In this document: positions 44,286 to 54,015 of the stretch, one piece after another
Position numbering within the stretch: position 1 is the stretch's first letter
Layout of the letters: every line of letters starts with the position of its first letter
Assembly: GCF_011022235.1 (NCBI RefSeq)
Contig: NZ_JAAIYP010000045.1
Location: 1-64,000 of the forward strand
Direction: 5' to 3'
Source of the DNA: Magnetospirillum aberrantis SpK
GTDB lineage: Bacteria > Pseudomonadota > Alphaproteobacteria > Rhodospirillales > Magnetospirillaceae
Length of the DNA stretch: 64,000 bases
Notes under the pieces: generated by a model
Database searches by the model: none
What the model was told of the DNA's origin: nothing
Seen by the model: only the letters and a program-made list of their open reading frames with translations
Translations under genes and position numbers: made by a program

Positions 44286-45587
44286 CTACTTCCCCAGCCC
44301 CTCGGGCTTGCCCACCACCACGAAGGTCAGACGGGACGGGTCGAGCAGGCGGGCGGCCACCGCCTTGACCTGTTCCTTGCTCACCGCCTCGATCAAGGCG
44401 TTGCGGCGATCAAGATAGTCGATGCCCAGCTTGTCCAGTTGCATCGCCGTCAACAGGCCGGCGACCGAGGAGGTGGAATCCATCTGAAGGGCGAAGGACC
44501 CGGTCAGATAGGTCTTGGCGTCGGCCAGTTCCTGGTCGGTGACGCCGTTTTCCACCATGCGGGCGAACTGCGCCTTGATCAGTTCCAACGATTCCCTGGT
44601 CCGCGCGTTCTGGGTGGCGACGCCGCCGCTGATCAGGCCGGCATGGTCCAAAGGCACTAGATAGGAATAGACGGAATACGCCAACCCCCGCTTTTCCCGA
44701 ACTTCCTCGGTCAGCCACGAGGAAAAGCCGCCGCCGCCCAGGATGTAATTCATCACATAGGCCGCGTACCAATCGGGATCGTCGCGTTTGAGGCCCTGGG
44801 TTCCGAACGCGGCGACGCTTTGCGGGTTGTCGCGTTCGATCACCTGGATACGGCCCGCCGCCCCCACCATCGCTTCCGGCACGGCAATCTTCGGGTGACG
44901 ATCCGGCAGGGCGCCGAAGGTCTTGTCCAGCAACGGCGCCAGTTCGGCCGGGGTGATGTCGCCCACCACCGAGACCACCATGCCCTGGCGGCTGAGCCAG
45001 GTCTTGGCGTAGGTCTTGAGTTCGGCGGTGGTGATCGACTTGATGGTCGCCGGTTCACCCCGCGACGGCGTCCCATAGGGGTGGTCGCCGAACACCAGAC
45101 GATACCAGGCACGGGCCGCCACCGCTTCGGGGCTTTGCGCCTCGCGGGCCAGCAGGGTCACAATCTGGCTGCGCACCCGCTCGACCGGTTCCTTGTCGAA
45201 ACGCGGCTGGGTCAGGGCCAGCCGGAACAGGTCGAAAGCCACGTCGCGACGTTCGCTCAGCGTCTTCAGCGATCCAAGGAGATTATCCTTGCCGGCGCTG
45301 AACGACATCTGGATGGCCAAGTCCTCCAGCTTGCCCTGGAAGGTCTGGGAATCGTACGGTCCCGCCCCTTCGTCCAACAGGCCCGACACCATGGTCGCCA
45401 GACCGGGCTTGCCCTCGACCGAGGCGCCGCCGGCCATGGCCAGCGACAGCGACAAGATGGGGTTGGAATGGTCTTGGACCAGCCACGCCTCGACGCCGCC
45501 GGGACTGACCACGCGCTCGATGGTGACGGCATGGGCGGCAGGTGTCGCCACCACCAGCACGAACAGGAATGCGAACAGACGGCGCAT
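44286..45587 (-). CDS. M16 peptidase-like protein, non-catalytic partner
   Basis: A 433-residue protein with signal peptide MRRLFAFLFVLVVATPAAHA and two M16 domains. The HxxEH zinc motif is missing at the expected place (GLLDEGAGPYDS instead of HLLEH), but VREKRGLAYSVYSYL, typical of the second half, is present. In related bacteria it forms a heterodimer with an active M16 subunit. Its ATG shares one base with the stop of the active gene upstream. Confidence 0.88.
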   Translation of the reverse strand: MRRLFAFLFVLVVATPAAHAVTIERVVSPGGVEAWLVQDHSNPILSLSLAMAGGASVEGKPGLATMVSGLLDEGAGPYDSQTFQGKLEDLAIQMSFSAGKDNLLGSLKTLSERRDVAFDLFRLALTQPRFDKEPVERVRSQIVTLLAREAQSPEAVAARAWYRLVFGDHPYGTPSRGEPATIKSITTAELKTYAKTWLSRQGMVVSVVGDITPAELAPLLDKTFGALPDRHPKIAVPEAMVGAAGRIQVIERDNPQSVAAFGTQGLKRDDPDWYAAYVMNYILGGGGFSSWLTEEVREKRGLAYSVYSYLVPLDHAGLISGGVATQNARTRESLELIKAQFARMVENGVTDQELADAKTYLTGSFALQMDSTSSVAGLLTAMQLDKLGIDYLDRRNALIEAVSKEQVKAVAARLLDPSRLTFVVVGKPEGLGK

Positions 45588-46972
45588 CAGCGGACCTCCT
45601 TGGCGGCGGGCTGCATGGGGGCCGGACGGGCGGCGGCCGTCTCCACGCCCGGAACCGGCAACAAGACGCCGGTGACCGACGCCTTGGCGTCCAGCACCGC
45701 ACGGGCGGCGGCGTTGACCTGGGCGGCATCGACGGCGGCGATGCGGGCGGGCCAAGCCTCGACGTCCTCGACCGTCTGGCCGGTGGTCAACGCCTGTCCC
45801 AGGACCTGGGCGGCGGTGTGCAGCGAATCGCGCGCATAGACAACGTTGGCGCGCAGCCGTTCCTTGGCCCGCTCGACCTCGGCCGCGTCGATGCCCTTTT
45901 CCAGCACGCGGGCGATTTCCTTGTCCATGGCGGCCTGAAGCTTGTCCATGGCGATTCCGGGGCGAGGCGTCGCCGCCACGCCGAACGTGGTGTGATCCAG
46001 GGACGAGGGGTCGTACCATGCCGATGCCGAGGTCGCGACGCCTTGCTCCACCACCAGGGATTTATACAGCCGCGCGGTGGTGTTGCCGCCCAGGATCTCG
46101 GACAGCACCTCAAGCGCATAGGGCTGCGCCTTGTCGGCAGCCGAGGCATAACTGGGGGCGAGGTACGAACGGCCCCACGACGGCTGTTGCACGCGGGCGT
46201 CGGACAACGTCACAATCCGTGCCGCCACCGGCGGCGGCTCCTCGATACGCTGGCGCTCGGGCACATTTTCCGGCTTGAGCGGACCGTAATAGGTTTCCGC
46301 CAATTGCCGCACCTTCTCGGGCTGCACGTCGCCCGCCACCACCAGGATGGCATTGTTGGGGGCGTACCAGCGCTTGTAGAAGTCGAGCGCGTCCTGACGC
46401 GACAGACTGGCGATCTCGCTGGCCCAGCCGATGATCGGCCGGCGATAGGGATGGTTGAGGTAAAGCGCGGCCTCGACCTGCTCGGCCAGAAGCGCCTGGG
46501 GATTGTTGTCGGTGCGCGAACGGCGCTCCTCCTCGACCACGGCGCGTTCGGTGGTGACGTTGGAATCGTCCAGCGTCAGGTTGCGCATGCGGTCGGCTTC
46601 CATCTTCATCACCGCTTCCAGTCGGTCGGCGGCGACGTTCTGATAATAGGCGGTGTAGTCGGACGAGGTGAAGGCGTTGTCGCGACCGCCCATGCGGGCG
46701 ACGATCTTGGAAAACTCGCCCGGCGGCACACTTGGCGTTCCCTTGAACATCAGGTGTTCCAAAAGGTGCGCGATGCCGCTTTTGCCCGGCACCTCGTCGG
46801 CGGCGCCGACCCGATACCACACCATGTGGCTGACGATCGGGGCGCGGTGGTTTTCCACCACCACCACCTGAAGGCCGTTGTCCAGCCGATAGGTGGTGGG
46901 ATTGAACACCTGGGCGGCCGCCGGCAACGGCGACAACAAGGCGGCGGCCAGGGCGAGACGGGCGAGTTTCAT
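45587..46972 (-). CDS. M16 zinc peptidase, active subunit
   Basis: A 461-residue protein. The signal peptide MKLARLALAAALLSPLPAAA leads to NGLQVVVVENHRAPIVSHMV. The inverted zinc motif H69LLEH73 precedes LMFKGTP. It degrades peptides in the periplasm. The ATG at 46972 has GAGGAAGT upstream; the frame extends further without support. Its partner is translated from an overlapping start. Confidence 0.92.
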   Translation of the reverse strand: MKLARLALAAALLSPLPAAAQVFNPTTYRLDNGLQVVVVENHRAPIVSHMVWYRVGAADEVPGKSGIAHLLEHLMFKGTPSVPPGEFSKIVARMGGRDNAFTSSDYTAYYQNVAADRLEAVMKMEADRMRNLTLDDSNVTTERAVVEEERRSRTDNNPQALLAEQVEAALYLNHPYRRPIIGWASEIASLSRQDALDFYKRWYAPNNAILVVAGDVQPEKVRQLAETYYGPLKPENVPERQRIEEPPPVAARIVTLSDARVQQPSWGRSYLAPSYASAADKAQPYALEVLSEILGGNTTARLYKSLVVEQGVATSASAWYDPSSLDHTTFGVAATPRPGIAMDKLQAAMDKEIARVLEKGIDAAEVERAKERLRANVVYARDSLHTAAQVLGQALTTGQTVEDVEAWPARIAAVDAAQVNAAARAVLDAKASVTGVLLPVPGVETAAARPAPMQPAAKEVR

Positions 46973-47053
46973 ACTTCCTCCGGGAGGCTTCCGGGCACGT
47001 CGGTCGGGATATAGGCCGGGATCATGGCGATCCCAAGGCAACGCCCGCATACG

Positions 47054-47080
47054 AAAAAGGCGCGACCCGCTGGCCGCGCC
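47054..47080 (-). terminator. Terminator after bamF
   Basis: GGCGCGACC (47059-47067) pairs with GGCCGCGCC (47072-47080), allowing one G-U pair, across a 4-base loop. On the minus strand five T residues follow (47054-47058), 25 bases after the bamF stop. Confidence 0.8.
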
Positions 47081-47104
47081 CCTCTTTCGTGCCCCAAGGG
47101 GGCG

Positions 47105-47695
47105 TCAGTCGAAAATGCCTTCCAGCATGCCCTTGCGGCGACGCTGGATGCGCGGGCTGTCGCCGTCGGTGGCGGAACGGCCCAGGGCTTGATTCTCACG
47201 CAGCCGCTGCGCTTCCTTGCCGGCGTCCAACTGTTCTCCGGCACCGGGGCCTTCGGGCTTGCGCCAGAACACCAGCTTGTCGGTGAAGCTCGTGTCCATG
47301 CCGGCCAAGGCTTGGGTTTCCTTGTTGATCAGGACACGGATGTCGGGCTGGATCTGCTCGGCCCCGGCCTTCTTCAACAGCGCCACGTCGCCCTGGGTAC
47401 GACCGGTGGTGGACACCGGCGTTCCCGCCGAGCGGCCGAACAGCGCCTGACGGGCCTGCTCACGCGCCGACCCCTCTTGCGGACGGACCGAACCGGGGCT
47501 CGGCGGCCGAAGCGAGAAGTCGGGCGGCATGGACAGCGGCGCGCGCTCCACCACCTGGAATTCGTCCGGCGGCGCCTTCTCGAAACCCAGCGCGCGGCGG
47601 GTATCGGTGCAACCGGACAGAGCGATCGCGGCCCCCACCGCCACAAAGGCGGCAAACAGGGCGCGGACGGGAGCGGACGTGGTGTTGCGCATCAT
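47105..47695 (-). CDS. bamF: BamF-like outer-membrane assembly lipoprotein (DUF3035)
   Basis: A 196-residue lipoprotein. The signal FAAFVAVGAAIALSGC has the lipobox LSGC. The conserved segment ALGFEKAPPDEFQVVERAPL then SMPPDFSLRPPSPGSVRPQE is the DUF3035 signature. In alphaproteobacteria this protein is a subunit of the BAM complex that inserts outer-membrane beta-barrels. It is 4 bases after lspA, the peptidase needed to mature it. Confidence 0.87.
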   Translation of the reverse strand: MMRNTTSAPVRALFAAFVAVGAAIALSGCTDTRRALGFEKAPPDEFQVVERAPLSMPPDFSLRPPSPGSVRPQEGSAREQARQALFGRSAGTPVSTTGRTQGDVALLKKAGAEQIQPDIRVLINKETQALAGMDTSFTDKLVFWRKPEGPGAGEQLDAGKEAQRLRENQALGRSATDGDSPRIQRRRKGMLEGIFD

Positions 47696-47699
47696 GGCC

Positions 47700-48224
47700 C
47701 TAGTTTTTATCCGAAGACGGCTTGGCGAACAAGGCGTCCAGCACCAGCAGGACGGCACCGACGGTAATGGCGGAATCCGCCACGTTGAAGGCGGGCCAAT
47801 GATAGCCCATGACATGTACGTCCAGGAAGTCGGCAACCGCCCCCCAACGCACGCGATCGACAACATTGCCCAAAGCACCGCCGATGATGCCACCCAAAGC
47901 CAAAGTCACCAACATCGAAGTGGATTTTCGCATCCACACCAACAGGCCGGCCGAGATCGCCACCGACAGCACCGACAGGATCACCGCGTTCCAGGCGCCG
48001 GCATTGTTGAGAATGCCGAACGACACACCCCGGTTCCACGCCATCACCAGATCGAACACCGGCAGGATCTCGATGCGGACCGGAGAATAGAAGGGCGTGT
48101 CGGCCACGCCTTCCGGCCGCATCAGGTGCTCGACCACCGCCCATTTGGAAAGCTGGTCGAGCACGACGATGACGGCGGCCAGGATCAGGCCCGGGCGTAT
48201 GGAACAGCGCATGGAGCGGCTCAC
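47700..48224 (-). CDS. lspA: Lipoprotein signal peptidase (signal peptidase II)
   Basis: A 174-residue inner-membrane aspartic peptidase with four helices. VVLDQLSKWAVV, NRGVSFGIL, GNVVDRVRWGAVADFLDV and FNVADSAI are the family motifs; the Asp of VVDR and of VADS are catalytic. It removes the signal from lipid-modified prolipoproteins. The GTG at 48224 overlaps the ileS stop by 4 bases; an ATG at 48212 is an alternative. Confidence 0.93.
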   Translation of the reverse strand: MSRSMRCSIRPGLILAAVIVVLDQLSKWAVVEHLMRPEGVADTPFYSPVRIEILPVFDLVMAWNRGVSFGILNNAGAWNAVILSVLSVAISAGLLVWMRKSTSMLVTLALGGIIGGALGNVVDRVRWGAVADFLDVHVMGYHWPAFNVADSAITVGAVLLVLDALFAKPSSDKN

Positions 48225-51073
48225 GGCACGTCCACCGCGTCCGAACAGCGGCCGCACACGCTGTCATGCTTGTGCTTGCCCACCTCGTTCAGCACCTTCC
48301 AGCAGCGCTGGCATTTCTCGCCCTCGGCTGCCTTGGGCAGGACGCCGATGCCGGGCACGTCCGACAGGGTGAAGGCCCCCTCGGGCGCGGCGCCCTTGAC
48401 CAGCATCAGCCCCGAGGTGATGCAGATTTCCGCCAGATCCAGACCGTCAAGGGCGGCGGTGACGGCCGTGTCCTCGACATAAAGCGCCGGGCTGGCCTGA
48501 AGGCTGGAGCCGATGCGCTTGGCCACACGCTCGATTTCCAGCGCGCCGGTAACCACCCGGCGAACGGCGCGAACGGTTTCCCACTTGGCGGCCAAGGCGG
48601 CGTCCCGCCATTCGGCCGGGATGACCGGGAAGGTTTCCAGATGCACCGAACCGTCCTCGGACGGATGGCGGGCCAGCCAGGCTTCCTCGGCGGTGAAGCA
48701 GGTAAAGGGCGCCAGCCATTTGCACAAGGCGTCGAGCAGCAGGTCCATCACCGTGCGGGCGGCGCGGCGGCGGATGCTGTCGGGCGCGTCGCAGTAAAGC
48801 GCGTCCTTGCGGATGTCGAAATAGAACGCCGACAGGTCGACCGCGCAGAAATTGTGCAATTCGTTGAACCAGCCATGGAATTCGAAATCATGGCAGGCCT
48901 GTTTCAGGCCCGCGTCGATCTCGGTCAGGCGGTGCAGCACCCAGCGCTCAAGCTCGGGCATCTCGGCCACCGGCAGCTTTTCCGCCTCGGCAAGGCCGTC
49001 CACCGCGCCCAGCAGATAACGCAGGGTGTTGCGCAGGCGGCGATAGATGTCCACCTGGGTCTTGAGGATTTCCGGGCCGATGCGCAGATCGTCGGAATAA
49101 TCCGACCCCACCACCCACAGGCGCAGGATGTCGGCGCCCTGGACGCCGACCACGTCCTGGGGCGAGACCACGTTGCCCAGCGATTTGGACATCTTGCGGC
49201 CTTGCTCGTCCAGCACGAAGCCGTGGGTCAGCACCGCCTCGTAGGGCGCACGGCCGCGCGTGCCGCAGCTTTCCAGCAACGAGGAGTGGAACCAGCCGCG
49301 ATGCTGGTCCGACCCTTCCAGGTACAGGCTGGCCGGCCATTGGGTGTCGTCCCATTCGCCGCTTTCCAGCACGAAGGCGTGGGTGCAGCCGGAATCGAAC
49401 CACACGTCGAGCACGTCGAACACCTGTTCGAACTGGTCGGGATCGTAACTGTTGCCCAGGAACCGCGAGGCCGGGCTGGTGTACCAGGCGTCCGAGCCCT
49501 CTTGTTCGAAGGCGGCGACGATGCGGTCCATGACCTCGGCGTCACGCAACGGCTGGCCGGTCATCTTGTCGATGAACAAGGGCAGCGGCACGCCCCAGGC
49601 CCGCTGGCGCGACAGGCACCAGTCGGGACGGGTGGCGATCATGGCGCCGATGCGGTTGCGGCCCTGGTCGGGAACGAACCGGGTTTCGTCGATGGCCTTC
49701 AACGCCTTTTCCCGCAGGCCATGGCTTTCCATGGACACGAACCATTGCGGCGTGGTGCGGAAGATCAACGGCGCCTTGGACCGCCAGGAATGGGGGTACG
49801 AGTGCTCGACCTTGCCATGCGCCAACAGGTTGCCGCACACGGTCATGGCCTCGATCACCGGCTTGGCGACCGGGCTGTAATACTTGCCGTTCTTGCCCTG
49901 GGCCAGCACGCTCTGGCCGGCGAAGACGGCCACCGACGGATAATAAGTGCCGTCGGGCTGCACGGTGTCGGGCACGGCGATGCCATGCTCCTTGCCCAAC
50001 AGGAAGTCGTCCTCGCCATGGCCGGGCGCGATGTGCACGAAGCCGGTGCCGGTGTCGGTGGTGACGAAATCGCCGGGCAGCGCCGGAACGGGGAAGTCGT
50101 AGCCGCCCTTGGCCTCGGGATGGAACTTGAGCGGATGATGGCAGACGGTGCCGGCCAGCGCCTCGCCCTTGATGGTCGAGAGCACCTTGAAGGTCGCCTT
50201 GGCGTCCTTGGCCACCTGTTCCGCCTGATCCTTGATCAGCACCAGCTTGTCGCCGACACGGGCCAACGAGCCTTCGGCGACTTCCGTCACCTCGACCACC
50301 ACATAGTCGAACTCGGGGCCATAGGCCACGGCACGGTTGCCCGGCATGGTCCACGGCGTGGTGGTCCAGATCACCACGGACGCCCCTTCGACCTCGGCGC
50401 AGCCGGCGGTGACGACGGGGAACTTGACCCAGATGGTGACCGATGTGTGGTCGTGGTACTCGACCTCGGCCTCGGCCAGGGCGGTCTTTTCCACCACCGA
50501 CCACATCACCGGCTTGACGCCCTTGTACAAGGACCCGTCCAGCAGGAACTTGCCCAGCTCGCGGGCGATGGTCGCCTCGGCGGCGTTGGTCATGGTGGTG
50601 TAAGGGTGGTCCCAGTCCCCTTCCACGCCCAGGCGCTTGAATTCCTCGCGCTGGATGTCGATCCAGCCGCGGGCGAATTCACGGCATTCCTCGCGGAACT
50701 GCACCACCGGCACCTGATCCTTGTCCAGGCCGGCGGCACGGTACTTTTCCTCGATCTTCCATTCGATGGGCAGACCGTGGCAGTCCCAGCCGGGGATGTA
50801 GTGGACATCACGCCCCAGCATGAACTGGGTGCGGTTGATGACGTCCTTGAGAATCTTGTTGAGCGCGTGACCGATGTGCAGATGGCCGTTGGCGTAGGGC
50901 GGGCCGTCATGCAGCATGAATTTTTCCCGGCCCTTGGCCACGTCCCGCATGCGGCCGAACAGACCGATCGAAGCCCAGCGCGCCAGCAGCTTGGGCTCGA
51001 GCTCGGGCAGGCCGGCCTTCATGGGGAAATCGGTCTTGGGCAGAAAAACGGTCGACTTGTAGTCCACGCTCAT
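48221..51073 (-). CDS. ileS: Isoleucyl-tRNA synthetase
   Basis: A 950-residue class I synthetase. The HIGH motif is in PYANGHLHIGHALNK and the KMSKS motif in GRKMSKSLGN. The editing domain is present in the middle (TTTPWTMPGNRAVAYG). The C-terminal zinc site is CQRCWKV with CGRC. It charges tRNA-Ile and edits valine. It is followed by lspA, the usual pairing, and preceded by ribF with 11 bases between. Confidence 0.96.
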   Translation of the reverse strand: MSVDYKSTVFLPKTDFPMKAGLPELEPKLLARWASIGLFGRMRDVAKGREKFMLHDGPPYANGHLHIGHALNKILKDVINRTQFMLGRDVHYIPGWDCHGLPIEWKIEEKYRAAGLDKDQVPVVQFREECREFARGWIDIQREEFKRLGVEGDWDHPYTTMTNAAEATIARELGKFLLDGSLYKGVKPVMWSVVEKTALAEAEVEYHDHTSVTIWVKFPVVTAGCAEVEGASVVIWTTTPWTMPGNRAVAYGPEFDYVVVEVTEVAEGSLARVGDKLVLIKDQAEQVAKDAKATFKVLSTIKGEALAGTVCHHPLKFHPEAKGGYDFPVPALPGDFVTTDTGTGFVHIAPGHGEDDFLLGKEHGIAVPDTVQPDGTYYPSVAVFAGQSVLAQGKNGKYYSPVAKPVIEAMTVCGNLLAHGKVEHSYPHSWRSKAPLIFRTTPQWFVSMESHGLREKALKAIDETRFVPDQGRNRIGAMIATRPDWCLSRQRAWGVPLPLFIDKMTGQPLRDAEVMDRIVAAFEQEGSDAWYTSPASRFLGNSYDPDQFEQVFDVLDVWFDSGCTHAFVLESGEWDDTQWPASLYLEGSDQHRGWFHSSLLESCGTRGRAPYEAVLTHGFVLDEQGRKMSKSLGNVVSPQDVVGVQGADILRLWVVGSDYSDDLRIGPEILKTQVDIYRRLRNTLRYLLGAVDGLAEAEKLPVAEMPELERWVLHRLTEIDAGLKQACHDFEFHGWFNELHNFCAVDLSAFYFDIRKDALYCDAPDSIRRRAARTVMDLLLDALCKWLAPFTCFTAEEAWLARHPSEDGSVHLETFPVIPAEWRDAALAAKWETVRAVRRVVTGALEIERVAKRIGSSLQASPALYVEDTAVTAALDGLDLAEICITSGLMLVKGAAPEGAFTLSDVPGIGVLPKAAEGEKCQRCWKVLNEVGKHKHDSVCGRCSDAVDVP

Positions 51074-51084
51074 CGGACTTCTCT

Positions 51085-52071
51085 TCAGTTATCGCCCAAC
51101 GGCACCATGGGGCCGGGGCTGTCGGGAAAATGGTGCTCGGCCAGCAAGGCGCGGGCCGCGCGTACGTCGTCCTCGATCTGCGCCTTCAGCGCAGCCAGGC
51201 CGGAAAACTTCATCTCGGGACGCAGGTAATCCACCAGGGCCACCCGCAGATGCTTGCCGTAAAGATCGACGTTGGCGTCCAGCAAATGAACCTCCAGAAC
51301 CTCGTCGGTCTTGTCGAAGGTGGGGCGGCGGCCAAAATTGGCGACGCCGTCATGCCATTGCGTGACCACGCCCAGATCGACACCGGCCCGCACCGCGTAG
51401 ACGCCGGTGGCCGGGCGCTGGTATTCGCCCAAGGCGAAATTGGCGGTGGGAAAACCGATGGTGCGGCCACGCGCGTCGCCGTGTTCGACCCGGCCCTCCA
51501 CCTCCCAGTAATGGCCCAACAGCTTGGCCGCCTCGGCCGGCTGGCCGCCGACCAGGAACTCGCGCACGCGGGTCGAGGAATAGACGTCGCCATCGGGCGC
51601 CATCTCCGGCGGCACGGCGGTAAAGCCGAAATTCCCCTCGTTCGCGGCCTTTTGCAGCAAGGCGCCGGTGCCCTGGCGCCCCTTGCCGAACACGTAATCA
51701 TATCCCACCACCACATGACGCGCCGCCAGCCCGCACACCAGGATCGAGGCGATGAATTCCAGCGCCGTCAGGTTGGCGAAGGCGGCGTCGAAATGCTGGG
51801 CCACCATCAGGTCGGCGCCCAGCGCCTCGACCAGACGGGCCTTGACGCGGAACGGCGTCAGCCTGAACGGCGGCTGGTCGGGGCGGAAGAAACTGCGCGG
51901 GTGGGGCTCGAAGCACATCACCACCAAGGGCGCGCCCAATTGGTCGGCGATGCGCCGCGCGGCGCAGATCACCGCCTGATGTCCCTTGTGCACGCCGTCG
52001 AAATTGCCAAGCGCCACCACGCCCCCCTTGAGATCGGGAGGCAGTTCGCCGCAATGACGGATCAGGCGCAT
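51085..52071 (-). CDS. ribF: Bifunctional riboflavin kinase/FAD synthetase
   Basis: A 328-residue enzyme. The N-terminal nucleotidyltransferase has ALGNFDGVHKGHQAV (the HxGH motif), and the C-terminal riboflavin kinase has GRTIGFPTANFAL. It makes FMN and then FAD. The ATG at 52071 fits family N-termini; a TTG at 52080 would add three residues. The order ribF-ileS-lspA is common in bacteria. Confidence 0.94.
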   Translation of the reverse strand: MRLIRHCGELPPDLKGGVVALGNFDGVHKGHQAVICAARRIADQLGAPLVVMCFEPHPRSFFRPDQPPFRLTPFRVKARLVEALGADLMVAQHFDAAFANLTALEFIASILVCGLAARHVVVGYDYVFGKGRQGTGALLQKAANEGNFGFTAVPPEMAPDGDVYSSTRVREFLVGGQPAEAAKLLGHYWEVEGRVEHGDARGRTIGFPTANFALGEYQRPATGVYAVRAGVDLGVVTQWHDGVANFGRRPTFDKTDEVLEVHLLDANVDLYGKHLRVALVDYLRPEMKFSGLAALKAQIEDDVRAARALLAEHHFPDSPGPMVPLGDN

Positions 52072-52151
52072 GGAAGACAAGACGGATTTCCCCGGTTACG
52101 TGGACCGTAAGGGGTATCCGATGCGTGACCGATTCGCAACCACGAACACCC

Positions 52152-52183
52152 AAAGAAAAGGGGCGCCCCAAAAGGGACGCCCC
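52152..52183 (-). terminator. Terminator after rpsA
   Basis: A 10-bp stem with one G-U pair (52160-52169 with 52174-52183) encloses a 4-base loop. On the minus strand T residues follow. It lies about 27 bases after the rpsA stop. Confidence 0.8.
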
Positions 52184-52209
52184 GATCCTTTGGCTTTGAC
52201 CGAGAAGGA

Positions 52210-53886
52210 TTACTTCTCTTCCTGAGCCCGGCGCATGGCGGCGCCGAGGATGTCGCCGAGCGAAGCGCCCGAGTCGGACGAACCGTACTCGGCCATCGCC
52301 TGCTTCTCCTCGTCGATCTCGCGGGCCTTGACCGACAAGGTGACCTTGCGGGCGCCCTTCTCGATCAGAGTGACCTTGGCGTCGATCTTCTCGCCGACGG
52401 CGAACTTCTCGGGGCGCTGCTCCGAGCGGTCACGCGACAGCTCACCCTTGCGGATGAAGCCGGTCAGGCCGTCCACCTGGACCTCCAGACCGTTCTCGGT
52501 GACCGAGGTGACGGTGGCGGTGACGATGTCGCCCTTCTTGATGCTGGCGACGGCGTCCTGGAAGGGATCGCTGGACAACTGCTTGATGCCGAGAGAGATA
52601 CGCTCCTTCTCGACGTCGACGTCCAGGACCTTGGCCTTGACCATGTCGCCCTTCTTGAACTCGGCGATGGCGGCCTCGCCCGACTTGTCCCAGGACAGGT
52701 CGGACAGGTGCACCATGCCGTCGATGTCGCCCGGCAGGCCGATGAACAGACCGAATTCGGTGATGTTCTTGACCTCGCCCTCGACCTCGGTGCCGGCCGG
52801 GAACTTCTCGACGAAGGATTCCCACGGATTGGCCAGGCACTGCTTGAGGCCCAGCGAGATGCGGCGCTTCTGCGGATCGACGTCCAGCACCATCACTTCG
52901 ACTTCCTGCGAGGTCGAGACGATCTTGCCGGGGTGGACGTTCTTCTTGGTCCAGCTCATCTCGGAGACGTGCACCAGACCCTCGACACCCGGCTCCAGCT
53001 CCACGAAGGCGCCGTAATCGGTGATGTTGGTGACGCGGCCGACGAACTTGGCGCCCACCGGGTACTTTGCTTCCACGCCCTCCCACGGATCAGCGTCCAG
53101 CTGCTTGATGCCGAGCGAGATACGCTGGGTTTCCGGGTTGAAGCGGATGACCTGCACGCGCACGGTCTGACCGATGTGCAGGGCTTCGGACGGATGATTG
53201 ATGCGCTTCCAGGCGATGTCGGTGACGTGCAGCAGGCCGTCGACGCCGCCCAGGTCAACGAACGCACCGTAATCGGTGATGTTCTTGACCACGCCCTCGA
53301 GGATCTGACCTTCCTTGAGGTTCTCGATCAGCTCGGAACGCTGTTCGGCGCGGGTCTCTTCCAGCACGGCGCGGCGCGAAACCACGATGTTGCCGCGCGA
53401 GCGGTCCATCTTGAGGATCTGGAAGGGCTGGGGGGTGCCCAGCAGCGGGGTGATGTCGCGCACCGGACGGATGTCCACCTGGGAACCCGGCAGGAAGGCG
53501 ACGGCGCCCGACAGATCGACGGTGAAGCCACCCTTGACGCGACCGAAGATAACGCCGGTGACGCGCTGGTTGTCCTGGAAGGACTTCTCCAGCAGGGTCC
53601 AGGCTTCCTCGCGCTTGGCCTTCTCGCGGCTCAGCACCACTTCGCCGTTGCGGTCTTCATAGCGCTCGACGAACACCTCGACGGAATCACCCGCCTGGAT
53701 TTCCGGAGCGCGGCCAGCGGTGGCGAATTCCTTCAGCGGCACGCGGCCTTCCGACTTCAGACCGACGTCGATGACGGCGAAATCATTTTCGATGCGAACG
53801 ATGGCGCCCTTGATCACGGTGCCTTCGAACGGGTTGCCGACACCCATGGTCTCGTCCAAAAGGGCGGCGAAATCTTCCATAGTCAT
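52210..53886 (-). CDS. rpsA: 30S ribosomal protein S1
   Basis: A 558-residue protein with six S1 RNA-binding domains; repeats include KNITDYGAFVDLGGVDGLLH, TNITDYGAFVELEPGVEGLV and KNITEFGLFIGLPGDIDGMV. It binds mRNA on the small subunit and unfolds structure at start sites. The ATG at 53886 is preceded by AGGAAG; the frame extends to 53964 without support. ihfB, which usually follows rpsA, is at 26.6 kb instead. Confidence 0.95.
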   Translation of the reverse strand: MTMEDFAALLDETMGVGNPFEGTVIKGAIVRIENDFAVIDVGLKSEGRVPLKEFATAGRAPEIQAGDSVEVFVERYEDRNGEVVLSREKAKREEAWTLLEKSFQDNQRVTGVIFGRVKGGFTVDLSGAVAFLPGSQVDIRPVRDITPLLGTPQPFQILKMDRSRGNIVVSRRAVLEETRAEQRSELIENLKEGQILEGVVKNITDYGAFVDLGGVDGLLHVTDIAWKRINHPSEALHIGQTVRVQVIRFNPETQRISLGIKQLDADPWEGVEAKYPVGAKFVGRVTNITDYGAFVELEPGVEGLVHVSEMSWTKKNVHPGKIVSTSQEVEVMVLDVDPQKRRISLGLKQCLANPWESFVEKFPAGTEVEGEVKNITEFGLFIGLPGDIDGMVHLSDLSWDKSGEAAIAEFKKGDMVKAKVLDVDVEKERISLGIKQLSSDPFQDAVASIKKGDIVTATVTSVTENGLEVQVDGLTGFIRKGELSRDRSEQRPEKFAVGEKIDAKVTLIEKGARKVTLSVKAREIDEEKQAMAEYGSSDSGASLGDILGAAMRRAQEEK

Positions 53887-54015
53887 AACCAGATACTTCC
53901 TTTCATCTTCTTTTACCCGGCCGTCCGGTTGTATCCGGCGGTCTTGCGGGAATTTCCCCGCCACATGGCAACAGGCCCCGTACCGTCACCGGCCGGGGCT
54001 GTAAAAAGCGGACTC

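Noticed and set aside
48266-51229. A 987-codon open frame antisense to ileS
   Set aside because: ileS is unmistakable on the other strand. The antisense frame is a by-product of high GC at third codon positions.
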